Position numbers and translations under genes: made by a program. A stretch of 64,000 nucleotides of DNA from Episyrphus balteatus (taxonomy: Eukaryota > Arthropoda > Insecta > Diptera > Syrphidae): the NCBI RefSeq assembly GCF_945859705.1, contig NC_079135.1:28321679-28385678 (forward strand). The letters are read 5' to 3'. Numbering within the stretch: position 1 is the first letter of the stretch; each line of letters begins with the position of its first letter. Positions 34,501 through 47,126 of this stretch are shown here, one piece after another. The notes under the pieces are model-generated. The model did no database searches. It was not told the DNA's origin and saw only the letters and a list, made by a program, of their open reading frames with translations.

Positions 34501-36264
34501 TGAATTAAAAGTGAAAAAAGCGTCAACACTGCTCTTGGAGTCAAGAAAAATACAAAGGACAGTAAAAAGTAAGTGACAAATGAGTGAAAACTCTCCAATT
34601 TTTCAATACAGCTGCGTACTGAAAAACGAAAAGCAAAACGAAATTTTTCGTTCAGGATTTCGTTAACGAAATTTGTATGGACAATTTCGTTTCGCTTCAG
34701 CAGCGTACTAGGCTTAAAGTGTGATTACTTTTTAAATAAAAAATAATTTTTTTCTGTCAGATCGGCATATAAATACTAAATAGTGTTTTACGATTCAAAT
34801 GAACAATGTTTCATTACTTTGGAATCTTTAACTAGTTTTCGGAGTTTTTTGAGATACGTTTATCAGTTTATTTAGCGATCTTGGGATATTCAATAAAATT
34901 TTAGGTATGAAAGAAAACTTACTCAAAGTATGCGTAATAATTCAAAATTCTAATAATTTTTGTCTATGTCTTTCAGAACTAATCACATGGGATTTCTTTG
35001 CAAATTAAGCAAAGATCTACATAAGTAGAGGACAATCCCGGCACTCTTATTCGCTGGTCTCAACATACTACTAACTACTGAAATCCAAAAGCTAATATCC
35101 CCCTGCATTGACAAGAATAAATAGTGACAAATGCTTGGATGCTTAACGCTCAACATACAATTTGGGGTAGTTGCAATAATAGTGAAGGGATAAGTAAATT
35201 TGGCGCTAGTTAAATATGGCGTCGGAGTTCTGGGTTAGATTTCCAGCCTCCACCACCTAAAACAAAGCCTCCAAGAGTATCAATGTATTTAAAAGATTTA
35301 GATAAAGCTTTATCTCAATCTCATGATAATTAACTCTAAGCTTGAGCTCCAAGTATTGAGATGGAGCATTTGCAATGAAACAAAACTCAATCTCACTATC
35401 TCAGTCTTTAAAAACCATTTGTTTTCAAAATGTTTTCTTCAAGTGCAGGTACTGTCTATAACAACCCTTCAAAAATAAAATGGATGGCTGGGAATATTTA
35501 AGTTTCTTAAAGAATTAATAAAAGAATATTTTTCTAATTTAATTTGAACTATTTATTTTAAATTAATGTAAAAAAGTATTAATATTTTTTACGAAACACG
35601 TTTATATATGCTTTTAACTTCCAAATAAAGTTCGCCATTCGATTTTTTGTATAGCAAGGAATTTTTGAATTTCTTTTCGAAAATTTTAGGAGCCGTGTTT
35701 TGAAAAAAATATTGTTTTGTACTACACAAATTTGCAAAAAATAACGTTCTGAAGAAATAAAATTAATCCTCATATTAAAACAAAGTTTCAAGAATTTCTT
35801 AAATTTTTTTAAAATGCAAAATTGATATTTATGAAATTTGTTCTTAGAATTAAATTAAAATTATAACGCTTTCGTACATAAATGTTCGTGGAAATCGTGT
35901 TAGTCGTTTACTAGAAAGTTAGTTATAAAGAAAACGGTTCAAAAAATATTTTTTTTTTAATTTTGATCCTAAGAAAACAAAATCATTATCCCTCAAGGAT
36001 ATCATTTAAAAAACCCATAACATTTTTTAAAAACACTCAAGCTTTCGGTTACCTACAATTTTCTATTTAAAAAATTCACCACTATGTCCGATAAACTTCT
36101 TAGTGCGCACCTGAGTGCAATCGATTGCGTCAGGGGAGAATGGGAATGTACTATGTATACTTTTTTAAGAACCAAATTATTTTTTTCGCATCACTTTAAT
36201 TCATTCCCTTGTTTTACTCACAATATTTTAGGAACTTCAGCAACCAACATATAGTAGAGAAACA
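28520..36264. other. Long stretch without a recognised gene
   Basis: Mostly AT-rich with islands of more balanced composition (29480-30130, 33240-34280). It includes simple repeats (CATA at 33127-33142, ATC at 33513-33532, GTGT at 34017-34028), an end of the AT-rich repeat (TATCGCAAGTAAAAA near 31612) and a small inverted repeat at 34608-34722. A minus-strand open segment at 31207-31464 (with SYYVGSRSLEGQTGRIPFEK) has coding-like composition but no family I recognise. Confidence 0.35.
34608..34722. repeat. Small imperfect inverted repeat
   Basis: ACAGCTGCGTACTGAAAAACG at the left against a right arm whose complement reads GCCTAGTACGCTGCTGAAGCG; the centre carries repeated CGAAA/TTTCG. Similar to a degraded sequence at 6640-6790. 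MITE-like. Confidence 0.5.
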
Positions 36265-36966
36265 GGGATCGGGTCAAAATTCTGGCTTCAAAATTCTGCT
36301 TTTTTAACGAAAATTCTGTTTTTCAAAATTCTGCTTTTTTTCTATTCTGCTTTTCAAAATTCTGCTAGCATTATACTTGAACAAACAAATTCTGCCAATT
36401 CTGTTTTTTTTTATAGCATATGTGCTGACTAAAGAAAAATATACCTCATTAATATAATTCAACATTGGTACTTTCCTAAATTGTTTTGTTTAAGTGTGGC
36501 AAATATTTTTTAAAATGCATTGACTGACTTTCTTTCAAATAAAATCTATAACTTATTGGAACCGATGTTGTTTGATACAAAATATTCCTTTTCTTATTCA
36601 AATTTTTGAATATTCATCTTTTTTTGATAAATTAAAAAATTTTGAATTATTTTCGGAAATGTTAAGTATTAAAAACCTTTTCTTAATATTTTCAAGTTTA
36701 TTCATTTATAAAACAAAAATAAATATGCATTCAAAGAATGACAAATTATGTAGGTAAGTAATCAAATAAGTAGATAATTTCTCAAGAAGATGATTTTACA
36801 GAATTTTGCAAAAAATTAAATAAGGGTTTTGAAACCTTTTTTTAATTTTTTTTGCAGAATTTTGAAAAACGGAATTATGAAAAGCAGAATTTTGAAAAAC
36901 AGAATTTTGAAAAACAGAATTTTGAAAAGCAAAATTTTGACCCCGGCAGAATTTTGACCCCAACCC
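36265..36966. mobile_element. Foldback-like element with 9-bp target duplication, copy 1
   Basis: The ends GGGATCGGGTCAAAATTCTG and the complement of GGGTTGGGGTCAAAATTCTG are flanked by the exact 9-mer AGAGAAACA (36256-36264 and 36967-36975). Subterminal regions are arrays of CAAAATTCTG (left) and CAGAATTTTG (right). 702 bp, no transposase. Nine-base duplications with internally repetitive arms resemble Drosophila FB/NOF and other Mutator-like elements; that assignment is inference. Confidence 0.85.
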
Positions 36967-36975
36967 AGAGAAACA

Positions 36976-39480
36976 TCATTCTGCTATTATTAGGCAAACG
37001 ACCAAATCATCACAATTTTGAGAACAAATAGTTTGTTATTGTCTCAAATTGGGTAGGTAAGGGTGAACCTGAACCTATAAAGGATTTTATAATATTCTAT
37101 TGACTTGACGAGAGCGAACATTTTTAAATTCTGAGCCATTGTGATTGCATTACATCATTTGAATGAGACAAAGGTTTTCTTATGCATACAGAAATCTCTA
37201 TAGAACTCCAAAATCAGATCGATCTCATTTTTTGTAAAATTTGTATCAAAACAATTTTGCGTACGAATGCTAGCAAAAGCTCAAAATAATGAGATTTGAG
37301 ACTGAGATAAAGCATTTCGCATACCACCCATTCTCATGATTTTTGGTATAGATGTCAGAAACAGTACTACCAACTTAAAATATAGAATATTTCTACCTAT
37401 CGAAATACCCATGCAATTTATTTTCCCCAGTCCTTTTTGCACATAGTTGAAATATAAAGCAATCAAAACTGTAAGTTACAACTTCATATATCTACACGTA
37501 AATGTAACTGCAAAAATAAAATTAAAAAAGCAAGAAATGTAAGGGACTTCGTTTCTTAAAACCACTGTTAAATAAACTTCCGAATGTCCTTTTGACTATT
37601 TTAATTGACTTTTGAAACTCTGGTAATGTCATCATTGGTCTTTTCATCCGAATAGTCCATTGGACAAACTGCACAAGATGAGTGCAAACAAAACTTGCAA
37701 CTTCACAAACCAACTAAAACCTAATAAATGACCCCTGGTATGTACATAAACCATACATACATAGCATGAAAATGACAACTTTCGTGATGATGGTAGATTG
37801 CATTTCCCTTGGACAAAATAAATGTCAACAAAATGTAAAGTGAAGGTTATTGATTGAAACTTTTCGTCCATTTTAGTGTATCTTATTTTGTAGAATCCTA
37901 CCACATTATAAAAAAAGAGAGAGTGAGAGAGAGATTGGGATCCTTTCAACTCAACCATAGATACTTTGAAAAAAATACCCGTTTGCATATAGTTTTCACA
38001 AAATCGTCTTCATTTCAATTTAATTAAATTAATTCATATGCGCTATTGTTCCATTACTCAAATTTTGTTATTTCCTTTTTCGTATCAACAAGGCACAATC
38101 TCTTAAACAAGAAAAAAGATTTATGCCGAAAAATTACACCAAAAATTGTTCACTGACTGCAAAGAATCCTTTCTACGTCAAAAAATAAACAAAATCCCCC
38201 TTTTTAGAAGAAAATAAGACCAAAAGGACCCAGCACTAGGTAAGAGAGTGTAGCGCAGAAGCATCCTTTAACTTAAATAACAGTAGCAATTCATACATTT
38301 ATGCATGAGCAGAAGCACAGTGTAATCTAATATTGGGTATGCTTTCAAGGATTCATACAGAAACCAAGGATCATAGAAAATTTCGAAAAGTGTGTAGTTA
38401 AAAGGGTGTTGGCTGTTTACTGTTGGCGGCCGGGCAAGCGGGTGGGTGACAGGCGGTATAGAAGAAGAGTCTGTTTTTTGTATGTTTGTATTTTTCATAT
38501 TCAAAATCCCGAATAAATGTATAAAGAGAATAAACTGATTTTATTATAGCATCAAGGACTTACATGGGATATCATCGTTTTGTTTTGCGTAAGGATTCGC
38601 ATATTTAGCATTAAGCACATAACCCTTGTGTCTATTGGTGGTTAAATCATCGACACTCTGTTTTTGTCGAAAATGGGGCGTCATCATTGTTGTGGTATAA
38701 GCTTCGAAATTGTCGATGTCGTGTCGGTAGTTTGGGAGAATCGTTTTTTACATCTTGGCATTTTCGAGTGGAAAGGGTTTTTATTCAAATTTATCGTAAC
38801 GAGTGGCTTTCATGGGACTCTTTTTGCTTTTTTGCAAATGGAATTGCTTTTGGATTGGGGGGAGTTATGGATATGTTTTTTTTTTCTATTTTTCATTTTG
38901 TTTTGTTTGTTGGTTTATTTTCATTGTGTAAAAGGTTGGTTATTGTTAGTCTTTATTGTTTTGTTGTTATTATTGTTATTGTTGACAGTATAAAGTGGTT
39001 TATGGGAATTTTCTTAGCAAAATGTCGATCGACTTTGAAAATGCTAATTTTTTGTAATTTATCCTTTTACGTGTCTTAAATAAAAATGAATAAGAAACAA
39101 ACAAAAAACTCAATTTTTTACTATGCATAGGTAGCCAATATAGTTGTCTTCAATTAAGTTCAAGTACCAACGATCATGGGCAGAAGACAGTATTGAAGCA
39201 GTTTTGAGAAGTTTTCGAAAAGCTAGGTCGGCTGCCAGTATTATTACCATTGATGATCAATGCCACAATTTCTAAGCAGAAAAGTATCAATTGGATGATT
39301 TTGTGCTGTGAGAAGTATCAAAAAAAGTGGACTTATGTCCCACTCCACAATTTCTTTTTTCCCATTCAAGTGGGAACAACTCCAAAATATTTTGTTTAAA
39401 AAGTGGGAAATAAGAAGTATGCAATATTAAATTTGTTGTTAAAAAACTTTTTAAGTTTTGCAGGTTTTGTTGTAAAGCTT
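36976..39480. other. Non-coding stretch; nothing bounded recognised
   Basis: AT-rich with T-rich low-complexity frames (38664-39079). A GAGA run lies at 37917-37933. No gene or mobile element boundary seen. Confidence 0.35.
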
Positions 39481-39828
39481 AATCACAACAAAAACATTAC
39501 TGTTAAAAAAGGAGCCAAGTTCTCCTATGTTGAAATTATGCTGGCACAAAAAGTACTGAGATGTAAAAGTGTACCAAGTTCTAAAGTTTGGGTTCAAATT
39601 CGTATCAATAAAATTTTGATTGTTCTCTTGACAATTTTTCTTTTAATTACCGATTTTTAAAGTTATTTCAAAAATTGCCAAGTAAACAATCAAAATTTTA
39701 TTGATAAGAATTTGAACCCAAACTTTAGAACTTGGTACACTTTTACATCTCAGTACTTTTTGTGCCAGCATAATTTCAACATAGGAGAACTTGGCTCCTT
39801 TTTTAACAGTAATGTTTTTGTTGTGATT
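39481..39828. repeat. Long near-perfect hairpin (arms of at least 144 bp)
   Basis: Bases 39481-39624 pair with 39685-39828 with a single mismatch (CGTATC against CTTATC), and weaker pairing continues inward around a short loop. The arms contain AAAAAAGGAGCCAAGTTCTC and TGCTGGCACAAAAAGTACTG. Arms this long and this similar imply a recent duplication or selection for pairing. Transcribed, it would be a long dsRNA hairpin. No target duplication was found at its ends, so it may be a foldback or an hpRNA locus. The short open frame covering the left arm (39403-39660) is not obviously a gene. Confidence 0.85.
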
Positions 39829-39895
39829 TCACTACTTTTTGCAAGGTATGGCTGTAGTATTGAAAATCTCTATATTTGATGAAAATTCAGTGAAA

Positions 39896-40770
39896 ATGGG
39901 CGGTGCCACGCCCCCTGGCTGAAATTCTCAAATTTTAAATTTTTTCCTTTGTATAAACTACCATCTCTACCATTCTACTAAATTTCAAGATTCTACGATA
40001 ATCAGAAGTGCTCTATTATATTTAATGAAAATTCAGCGGAAATGGGCGGTTGCCACGCCCCCTGGCTGAAATTCTCAAATTTTAAATTTTTTCCTTTGTA
40101 TAAACTACCATCTCTACCATTCTACCAAATTTCAAGATTCTACGATAATCAGAAGTGCTCTATTATATTTAATGAAAATTCAGCGGAAATGGACGGTTGC
40201 CACGCCCCCTGGCTGAAATTCTCAAATTTTAAATTTTTTCCTTTGTATAAACTACCATCTCTACCATTCTACTAAATTTCAAGATTCTACGATAATCAGA
40301 AGTGCTCTATTATATTTAATGAAAATTCAGCGGAAATGGGCGGTTGCCACGCCCCCTGGCTGAAATTCTCAAATTTTAAATTTTTTCCTTTGTATAAACT
40401 ACCATCTCTACCATTCTACCAAATTTCAAGATTCTACGATAATCAGAAGTGCTCTATTATATTTAATGAAAATTCAGCGGAAATGGGCGGTTGCCACGCC
40501 CCCTGGCTGAAATTCTCAAATTTTAAATTTTTTCCTTTGCATAAACTACCAGCTCTACCATTCTACCAAATTTCAAGATTCTACGATAATCAGAAGTGCT
40601 CTATAATATTTGATGATAATTCAGCGGAAATGGGCGGATGCCACGCCCCCTGAATTGAAAAACTCAAATTTTCGATTTTTCCCTTTGTATACACCACAAG
40701 CCCTATCACCGTGTAAAATTTCAAGTTTCTACGTTAAGGGGAAGTTCTCCATAATTTTGATGATCTGTCA
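39896..40770 (+). repeat. 147-bp tandem satellite, five units plus a diverged sixth
   Basis: Units begin ATGGGCGGTTGCCACGCCCC at 39896, 40042, 40189, 40336, 40483 and 40630; spacing is 146 then 147 bp. Units differ at only a few positions, except the sixth, which diverges after CCACGCCCCCTGA. The unit is divisible by three and has one stop-free frame, producing long apparent open frames with 49-residue repeats (GGCHAPWLKFSNFKFFPLYK). The array is followed by GTGA and GTCA microsatellites. Confidence 0.92.
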
Positions 40771-40809
40771 GTGAGTGAGTGAGTGAGTGAGTCAGTCAGT
40801 CAGTCAGTT
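40771..40809 (+). repeat. Compound GTGA/GTCA microsatellite
   Basis: Five GTGA units switch abruptly to about five GTCA units at 40791. It adjoins the last satellite unit. Confidence 0.9.
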
Positions 40810-41763
40810 ACGGTTTTTGCGATTTTTGAAGCCCTATATCTCAGAAACTACTCATCGTAAAAGGCTGACATTTTGTGAGGAGTTTGGTTTTGACAAGTTC
40901 AATAAATGTAGCGAGTTTGAAATTTCTAGCATCTTTGGTGTGGAAGTTAGAGGGGGGTCGAAAATGGCCTGAGTTGTTTCCTGTAAATAAGGGTGTAGTG
41001 CCAAAGTTGCTAGAGAACTTGGCTGGGCACTACCGTGCCCCTTGATTATATTGGTATAAACAATAATATGGGTTTGGGGCATGGGGGCTTCTTGCAACCC
41101 GCATAAGTCCAATGTGGAATTATGTCCTCCTTTTTCCAATATTTGAATCATTTTTTAAAGTTTATTAAAAAAAAAACAAGTGATCATATAAAATTTAATT
41201 TTTCCGTTGTGTAGTTATGACTCCGTAAATACATTCTTAAAAAAAAAATACAAGGTTATTTTGTAACATTGACTGTTCAATTTTTTTGTTTTTTTGCAGA
41301 TATTCCATTGAGAATTAACACGTATGCTTTGAATAAGGAACTGCTTATGAATTAAGAAACATGAATTCCAAATTAAGAGCTTCAAATCTAGAACTTCACT
41401 GAACGAACAGTTTAGACTCAATACTCAGTTATCACAACCTTAATTATTTAATATCACAAAATCTTATTTCCCTCATAGGGTTCCACGTCAGATTTTTTTT
41501 ATGTTTGCAAAATACAAACAAAACATACAATTTCAAGTTTTTATACATATAGAATATAGACTATTATATTGTACACAACAAATTTTTTGTGTGGAACTCG
41601 ACGAGGGAAGAACGATGTTTGCATCATCGTAGACGTACATATGTATATCACAAAAGCTCTAACTGCAAGAACTAAATACCAAGCTTCAAAAGCGATGCAT
41701 CTCAGGTAAAGAATTTCTATTTTGTTTCTATTTCCATTTTTAATTTTCCCTTAATTTTTTTAC

Positions 41764-42177
41764 GGGTTGGGGTCGAAATTCTGTATGTTACAAAATTCTG
41801 TATTCAAAATACTGTATGCCAAAATACTGTATGTCAAAATTCTGTATGTGCAAAATGCTGTACGAACAAAATTCTGAAAGTCAAAATTCTGTATAGCAAA
41901 ATTCTGGTTGGTCAAAATACTGTATTTCAAAATTCTGTACATCAAAATTCTGTATATCAAAATTCTGTAAAAATGCTGTAAAAAAATATCGTATTTTGCC
42001 GTGCAGAATTTTACAAAACAGAATTTTGCATGTCAGTATTTTGTTCATACAGTATTTTGACGTACAGAATTTTGTATTTACAGTATAATGACGTACAGAA
42101 TTATGGTCTTACAGTATTTTGACCCCACAGAATTTTGTCGTACAGAATTTTGACAAGCAGAATTATGACCCGCTCCC
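41764..42177. mobile_element. Foldback-like element with 9-bp target duplication, copy 2
   Basis: Ends GGGTTGGGGTCGAAATTCTG and the complement of GGGAGCGGGTCATAATTCTG; flanks TTTTTTTAC at 41755-41763 and 42178-42186. The interior is an array of CAAAATTCTGTAT on the left and TACAGAATTTTG on the right. Same family as 36265-36966 but shorter (414 bp). Confidence 0.85.
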
Positions 42178-42186
42178 TTTTTTTAC

Positions 42187-45100
42187 CAAGAGGAGTGGTT
42201 GAAATCATTTACCTTCATAAAAATATCAATTTATTATTACTTTTTCAACTGACAATCAAAAATTTAGTGAATTAAAAAACAGAAAGGTTCAAAATTAAAG
42301 GTGTGGATTTCGAAATAGGTTAGTGCAAGAACTTTTATATTTTTGATATTATGTACAGGGTGTGCCGGATTAAGGTAATAGTATTTTAGGGGGTGATTCT
42401 TGCGTACATTCTAATAAAAAAATTGTTCTACAATAACTTTCTATCTGTAAAGTTGATACCATTGAGCGATGATTTAAGAAAACTCTTACTTTGGTATGCT
42501 TTTACTCATGTAAATTTTAATTTCTTCGTTAATACTAATGATAAAAGGTCTTGATTTTTAAGAGAAATGTTATTCTTTGTAATTGTTAATATCTTAATTG
42601 ATTGCTCAGATATTAGTTTTTAAAGTCTGCTCATTTTTTCTTACTCATGATAATTTTTGACTTTGAGGAAAATTTTCTTGGACAAATGTGTGATAAACGT
42701 AGTGTTTTATTAGTTTATTCGTATGAGGAAAACAATAATGAAAAAAAAGTCAATCACAAATTTGCAAAAAAAAAAAAACATACATTTTGTGATACGAAAA
42801 ACCTGTACCAGGTTAAATCTTAAACAAAATGTGTGTTTTACCTTTAGTCATAAATGGTAAGAATTAAAATTAATTTTTGTAGTTTAAGATTATTTGAAAC
42901 CTAGTTACAAGATCGATTTAAAGTCTGCTTCTTGATTTGGTAAACGTAATAGAGCTCATTTTTTTTTTGGAGTAGGAGATTTTATTCTTAAAAAATTATC
43001 CCAGGAACTTACTGTGAAGATTCTTGCTTTCAAACTTTAAAATGTTTTTTTTTTATGCAATCAAATTTTCAGAGAAGTCAGATTGTCTTAATCCTAGATA
43101 TATGAGATCCAGCATCGAAAAGTACCGTAGATCATGTTCCATAAGCTTAGATTTTTTTTTTAATTATTGGTTGCTTGTTTTAAGGCATGATAGTCAAAGG
43201 CGCACAGCAGTTATGTGGGTCTGGGTGGTAATATAAAATGATTGGTATATGGTATCTTCTATGGGTCCTTGATTTGGATGTATAAGATGTGAATTTTTTT
43301 CATTTTCATTTCATTTTTAATTCTTGCAGAGTCTAGTGGTTTTGTTCCAAAATAAAGTCCATTAAAAATGCATTTTGTTAAAAAAAGCTATGAACATCAC
43401 TATGATTTACGGCGGGCTCCATGGATATCTGCTCTTTGTTTTTCAATTTTTTATATTTTGAGTCTTAAGAAGCTTTTAAGTACACTTCAATCTATTATAC
43501 TGACTACAAAAATCCGATTTATTTTAGTCAATGACTTCCTATACCAAAACATGATTGCTGAATGCAATCAAACAATTTAATTGAAAATCTAAACAAAAGT
43601 CATCACCCGCCCGCTTGCCATTCCCTACCCCTTATCATTTATCGTTGTCGTTAACATCAGAGAGAATTTCTCCATTGCCGTTTCCATTTATGACACCCAT
43701 TGCTACCAACACAACATCATCGGCATAAACATCGGCATCTCTGCCATCCATGGTTTGGAATGAAGAAGGAGGCTTCCTATGCCGTTGACTTTGTTTACTC
43801 TCATAATTTCAAAATCAATAGATAAAAGCTATGTGATGATATCCTTGTGCCAACAATTTGCGCAATTATTCAAATAAATTGATCTCACTGAAGCGGTGAC
43901 GGGCTTAGCTTCGTTGGCAACGATATGACAATGATGACGATGAATGTGGTGTGGTGAGTGGTAAATGGTGAAAATGGTAAATGCATATAACGTTCACGTT
44001 GCACGTTGGTCATTCGTGTAACTTTTGCGAGGAATTCCAATTGCATTCCAAATTGAAAACTAATCAGAGAAACTAGATATCTATCGTGTTAGCCAATTTG
44101 GGAAAACTGCTGCCTCTATATATGAATTGAAGCCTAAAAACTTTGTTAGCACTAACCGCTAGTTAAGCTGCGACTGTTGGTCGCAGTTGGCTGGTCATGA
44201 TTCTCAGCAATCACCGGAAAAGAGTATTTCATGGTGGTGGAATGCGGTGAATCGAGTTGGAGGTGGGACTTTACTCATGCCGCTGCTGTTGCTACTGCTG
44301 AATGTGCATCATATACGTAGTGCATATATTGTTTGGATAATTTCCGAGAGTGGCAATTTATTCAATTGACGAGAGATTATTTGCCAATTGCAACATGGTC
44401 CCGGTTGATGTGCCGATGCTTGTGCTGATGTTGATGCCGATGCCGAGTTGATATGAGTGCATCCAGAGAGACGCATATAGGTTGGGCATGGGCACAGGAA
44501 CAGTACCGGCCATTAGCGCAATCTGTGTTTATTTTTGCTTCCACATTCACGTGCGTGTGTATTTGTTGCTGTTTGAGTAAATACTGCAAATATTTACCTT
44601 CATTGATAGGAAATATTCCCGCTTTTGAGGATGTGCGGAGTTTTTAATCGCACCTATGTAGAAGGTACTCATCCTTCGAATATCAACGAATATGTGGACA
44701 CAGAAAAAAACAAGTAAAAGAAAAACAAACATGTGATAATTTTGTAGATGGCAGATAATTTGATGGATAATCGAGTATCACCGTTTGTATTTTTTTTTTT
44801 TGCATATGAATTTCTTATATGTAAATATTTAGGAGATATGTTAATCTTTATTTTTTTGTTTATGAACAAGTTCTTCGGATAGCTTGTATTTTTATCTTTC
44901 TGTGTTCAAGACGGAAAAAGGTATTTTTTTCACGATTCTTCCATAAGACTGAAAAAGTTATTAAACGTTGAAAAACAAGAAAATGACAAATGTGCTCTCC
45001 TGTCAAGTTTTTTTTTTAAATATACTCAGACAAATAGAATTCTACCTTGGAAGTTTTGTAAATATCTTCTTTAACAATTTTCAAGCAAACCTTAAGAATC

Positions 45101-46694
45101 TAACAAAATCTCGTGTCAACAAGTCTTGATTTTCGAGATCTAATCAGTATTTGAAGGTTTTTTTAATGAAAAGATACCAAAATTTAAACGATCCGAAAAA
45201 TATAATGAAAGTAACGAGTTTTTTTAAAGCACAAAATGGCGTGCAAGCATGTGGCATTTCGAATTTCCGACTGCCTTTGTATTCACCTCACAAACTTTTT
45301 CAAAATTCTTAAATTTTAAAACTATAAAATGAAGATATAATATTAATCTTAATGATGTAACACCCTTCTCAACATAATTGGTTCCGGCTTAGACGCCCCA
45401 AGTCATAGTCTGCTGGCACAGTGTAACAAAATCGTTCTGTACTGTTTAAGACTTTACACAAAAAATCATACACAATATAATGAAGGAATATCTCCCTCGT
45501 TTTCATATAATCAACTTCGTAAATCATTTTCTTCTTCCGCCCAAAGCAAAAAAAACACATCTTTTAGTAAAAGTTAATTACCTCACGTTACCCCGACCAT
45601 AATGTACTCCAGCAAAAGTTTTTTTCTGTTGCTCTTTCTGAGCATCATAATTAAAGGAAAGGTAAAAACCAACTCCCGCATCACAGTTTACTTGAGATAT
45701 AAAAATAAAATTCCCTCTAGACATACAGTACTGTACACAAAACGGAAGGAACAACAACATTTATAATAATTCTTACCACTGAATATGGACGCCATTTTTA
45801 ATGTCCTTGATTACCACCCCCACCATCCAACTCCAACTATGTATCCTTAGGAAAGATTTTTCTTTTCATCGTTGATTTTAAGCTTAGAGCTCTTTTTCAG
45901 TCTATAGAAAAAAAAACAAAAAAAACTTTTACTGAATAGATTAAGGGTAAGGTGGATGTTTCAACAGCAAGTTGATGTGTGGAAAATCGTCCTTCTTATG
46001 TCCTAATAGGGGTTGAATTGTTAACTGAGTGAATCAGTGGGTGGATGATCATAGTTAAGTTGGGAATGTTGTTTGCCATTTCCTGCGACGCACATCCATT
46101 TTGTCAACTGGAGTTTAATGGCGCTTTCATCCGTAAATTGTATTTGTTGTTTGGCTGTGTGTATGTGTATGAGAGACAGTTTCCCCATTCTCCCCTATAT
46201 CGTTCCTTCATTCTCATCTTCCTTCATCATCATTATCATCATCTCCTGTGCTAATTATATGAAAGAGGCACTTAGTTCCTACTTTAGTTCAGATATTCTG
46301 TGTAAGTATGTCCTTTATGGCTCTTAATTAAGGCACTGAGGAGTGTTTAATATGTTTCTCGTAGTCGTTTTATTTTTTGTTTTTGTTTTTATTTAGTTAT
46401 ACATTCTTTTTTTTTTTTTTGTCTGCAATGGAGGTCCTTCTGCTCATCCCTATACTTAGTTGTGCTATTTGGCGTACGTACCATCTTGATGGCAGGATTT
46501 GGCTGTTGGAATGAGAGGAATTGTGCTTGGATATTTATAGGTTCAACTCATAGAGCAATTAGTTTTGGGTAAATATGAAAAATATGAAATGCTGACTCGA
46601 GGAAAGAATTCATTATGAATTTAAGTAATCAGATTAGAATAGGAGCGCTTACGTTCTATATTTGGATGTGTCGGGTAAACTAACTAATAAGTAA
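42187..46694. other. Long stretch without a recognised gene
   Basis: A lone TACAGGGTGTGCCGGATTAA at 42354 resembles the end of the TACAGGG foldbacks, but no partner was seen. The section 43600-44650 is less AT-rich, with CATCGGCATCNNTG-type and GATGTTGATGCCGATGCCG repeats (44395-44450) whose open frames are His-rich by repeat alone. Nothing can be assigned as coding. Confidence 0.35.
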
Positions 46695-46698
46695 GTAC

Positions 46699-47126
46699 AC
46701 AGAGAAAAATAGACCACATAAAATAGAACAAAAACAATAAGATTTCTCTATGGTTTTCATCCAAGAAGGAAACCTTATTAAAACAATCGGGTTTTCCTTA
46801 TTGTTTTAAAATCTGCAAACAAATAAAAAAAAAGATGACCAGGCTGGGAATCGAACTGGAGACTTCAAATCATTAGTCGCCCACCTTACCACCTGAACCA
46901 ACCTGCCATGAAAATATTGATCGCGATTTTTGTTCTAGTGCTAAGTTGCAAAAAAAATCAACTTTTCAGTCAAATTTTAATAAGATTTTCTCTATAAAAA
47001 TAATAAGAAATCTCCTTAAAAAAACCTTATTAATCGTTGATTTTAATAAGATTTCCTTATGAAATGTATGGACGGTAAAACAATATGGCAATCTGTTAGT
47101 TTTTAGCGGGTCATATTTTTCTCTGT
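46699..47126. mobile_element. Short TIR element carrying a tRNA-like core
   Basis: ACAGAGAAAAATA at the left and TATTTTTCTCTGT at the right are inverted repeats; GTAC flanks both sides (46695-46698 and 47127-47130). Internal AATAAGATTTC/GAAATCTTATT-like motifs recur on both sides. The tRNA-like core lies on the minus strand at 46842-46911. 428 bp, no protein frame. The superfamily is not decided by these ends. Confidence 0.7.
46842..46911 (-). repeat. tRNA-like sequence with A- and B-box motifs
   Basis: On the minus strand, TTGGTTCAGGTGG looks like an A box and AGTTCGATTCCC a B box, at tRNA-like spacing. The T stem does not pair properly, so it is not a working tRNA; it is a tRNA-derived pol III promoter inside a TIR element. 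A related fragment is at 24303-24355. Confidence 0.6.

Noticed and set aside
40042..40653. Open frames of 77-105 codons with 49-residue repeats
   Set aside because: They follow from a 147-bp satellite unit having one stop-free frame; there is no start context, domain or coding signature.
40771..40809. Regular short repeats considered as CRISPR-like
   Set aside because: They are 4-bp microsatellites without spacers, in a eukaryotic genome.
44377..44589. His-rich frame (RHRHQHQHKHRH)
   Set aside because: Arises from a GATGTTGATGCC-type simple repeat.
46842..46911. Considered as a genuine tRNA gene
   Set aside because: The T stem does not pair and no acceptor stem closes; only promoter-like boxes remain.
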